A DNA stretch of 64,000 nt from Malaya genurostris (Eukaryota; Arthropoda; Insecta; Diptera; Culicidae), in assembly GCF_030247185.1 (NCBI RefSeq), contig NC_080571.1, positions 211,726,880 through 211,790,879 of the forward strand, written 5' to 3'. The notes under the pieces were generated by a model. The model saw only the letters and a program-made list of their open reading frames with translations, was not told the origin of the DNA and made no database searches. Made by a program: the position numbers and the translations under genes. This document shows positions 63,758 to 64,000 of this stretch, in pieces. Every line of letters starts with the position of its first letter. Position 1 is the first letter of the stretch.

Positions 63758-64000
63758 GGTGAAATGTAGTCTCAAAAGAGGCGCGCAAAATATTAACCGC
63801 TTGAGTTGACCGAATCGTCGCACAAAGCATAACAAGAAAAACCGACATATAGGAACCAGGAATATTTTCAGTGATTGAGCGCAGTGGGCTTACCACTTGT
63901 TTTGTTGGCTTGTAAAAAAGACTCATTGATTCGTAATGGATTTTTGAATCCTTCACACTTCGAATATATCCCAATCAACAAACGTTATTGTTAGTGATTA
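63758..64000. other. No gene recognised
   Basis: Window end, no supported feature. Confidence 0.4.

Overview
The window is eukaryotic, repeat-dominated DNA from an insect, most likely a culicine mosquito. This is an inference: it rests on spliced cuticular-type genes with the insect micro-exon structure, a tRNA-derived SINE with the tail I associate with mosquito SINEs, a DD37E Tc1/mariner element (a mosquito-described group), and R1-, Jockey- and RTE-type LINEs plus a BEL/Pao LTR element. I could not run a search, so species and family names are from recognition only. I see no prokaryotic features, rRNA or complete tRNA gene.

Host genes. Only three genes look like real host genes. All are on the minus strand and related: 1166-1692 (153 aa), 23851-24364 (146 aa) and 39759-40956 (369 aa). 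Each has a first coding exon of just two codons (Met-Lys), a short phase-0 intron, and a second exon that opens with the hydrophobic signal peptide. The body is rich in Val-Pro/Pro-Tyr/Glu-Lys-Lys repeats, resembling low-complexity proline-rich cuticular proteins. Genes 2 and 3 also share their 5' UTR, and all three have an ACGTGCA-containing block upstream. They look like a small tandem cluster pushed apart by transposon insertions.

Layout. 0-1 kb: a transposase scrap. 1.1-2.0 kb: gene 1. 2.5-5.4 kb: a dispersed repeat (family A) broken by a 360-bp insertion and a DD37E transposon. 5.4-6.6 kb: LINE remnant. 7.1-8.6 kb: repeats A and B. 8.7-10.7 kb: a foldback element with ~790-bp arms. 11.2-23.7 kb: one family-A copy split by an R1-clade LINE seated in its CA microsatellite and by a BEL/Pao element with nearly identical LTRs. 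23.8-24.5 kb: gene 2. 24.9-25.7 kb: mariner remnant. 26.4-31.3 kb: family-C inverted and tandem repeats. 32.4-36.6 kb: a Jockey-clade LINE with 35-nt poly(A) tail, inserted into an inverted copy of another family-C segment. 37.2-38.7 kb: family A and a MITE. 39.6-41.2 kb: gene 3. 41.8-44.8 kb: decayed Jockey LINE. 45.4-46.4 kb: mariner-type element ending in a perfect 130-bp inverted repeat. 47.2-52.0 kb: family A copies and a hAT-like MITE. 53.7-56.4 kb: truncated LINE tail and RTE remnant. 57.7-61.6 kb: repeats A, B, C, a SINE and a MITE. 62.0-63.8 kb: Jockey remnant hit by a second DD37E element.

No new multi-gene system is visible. The points most worth following up are the gene cluster with its shared promoter block, the foldback element, the mariner-type element with duplicated end, and the layered insertion history.
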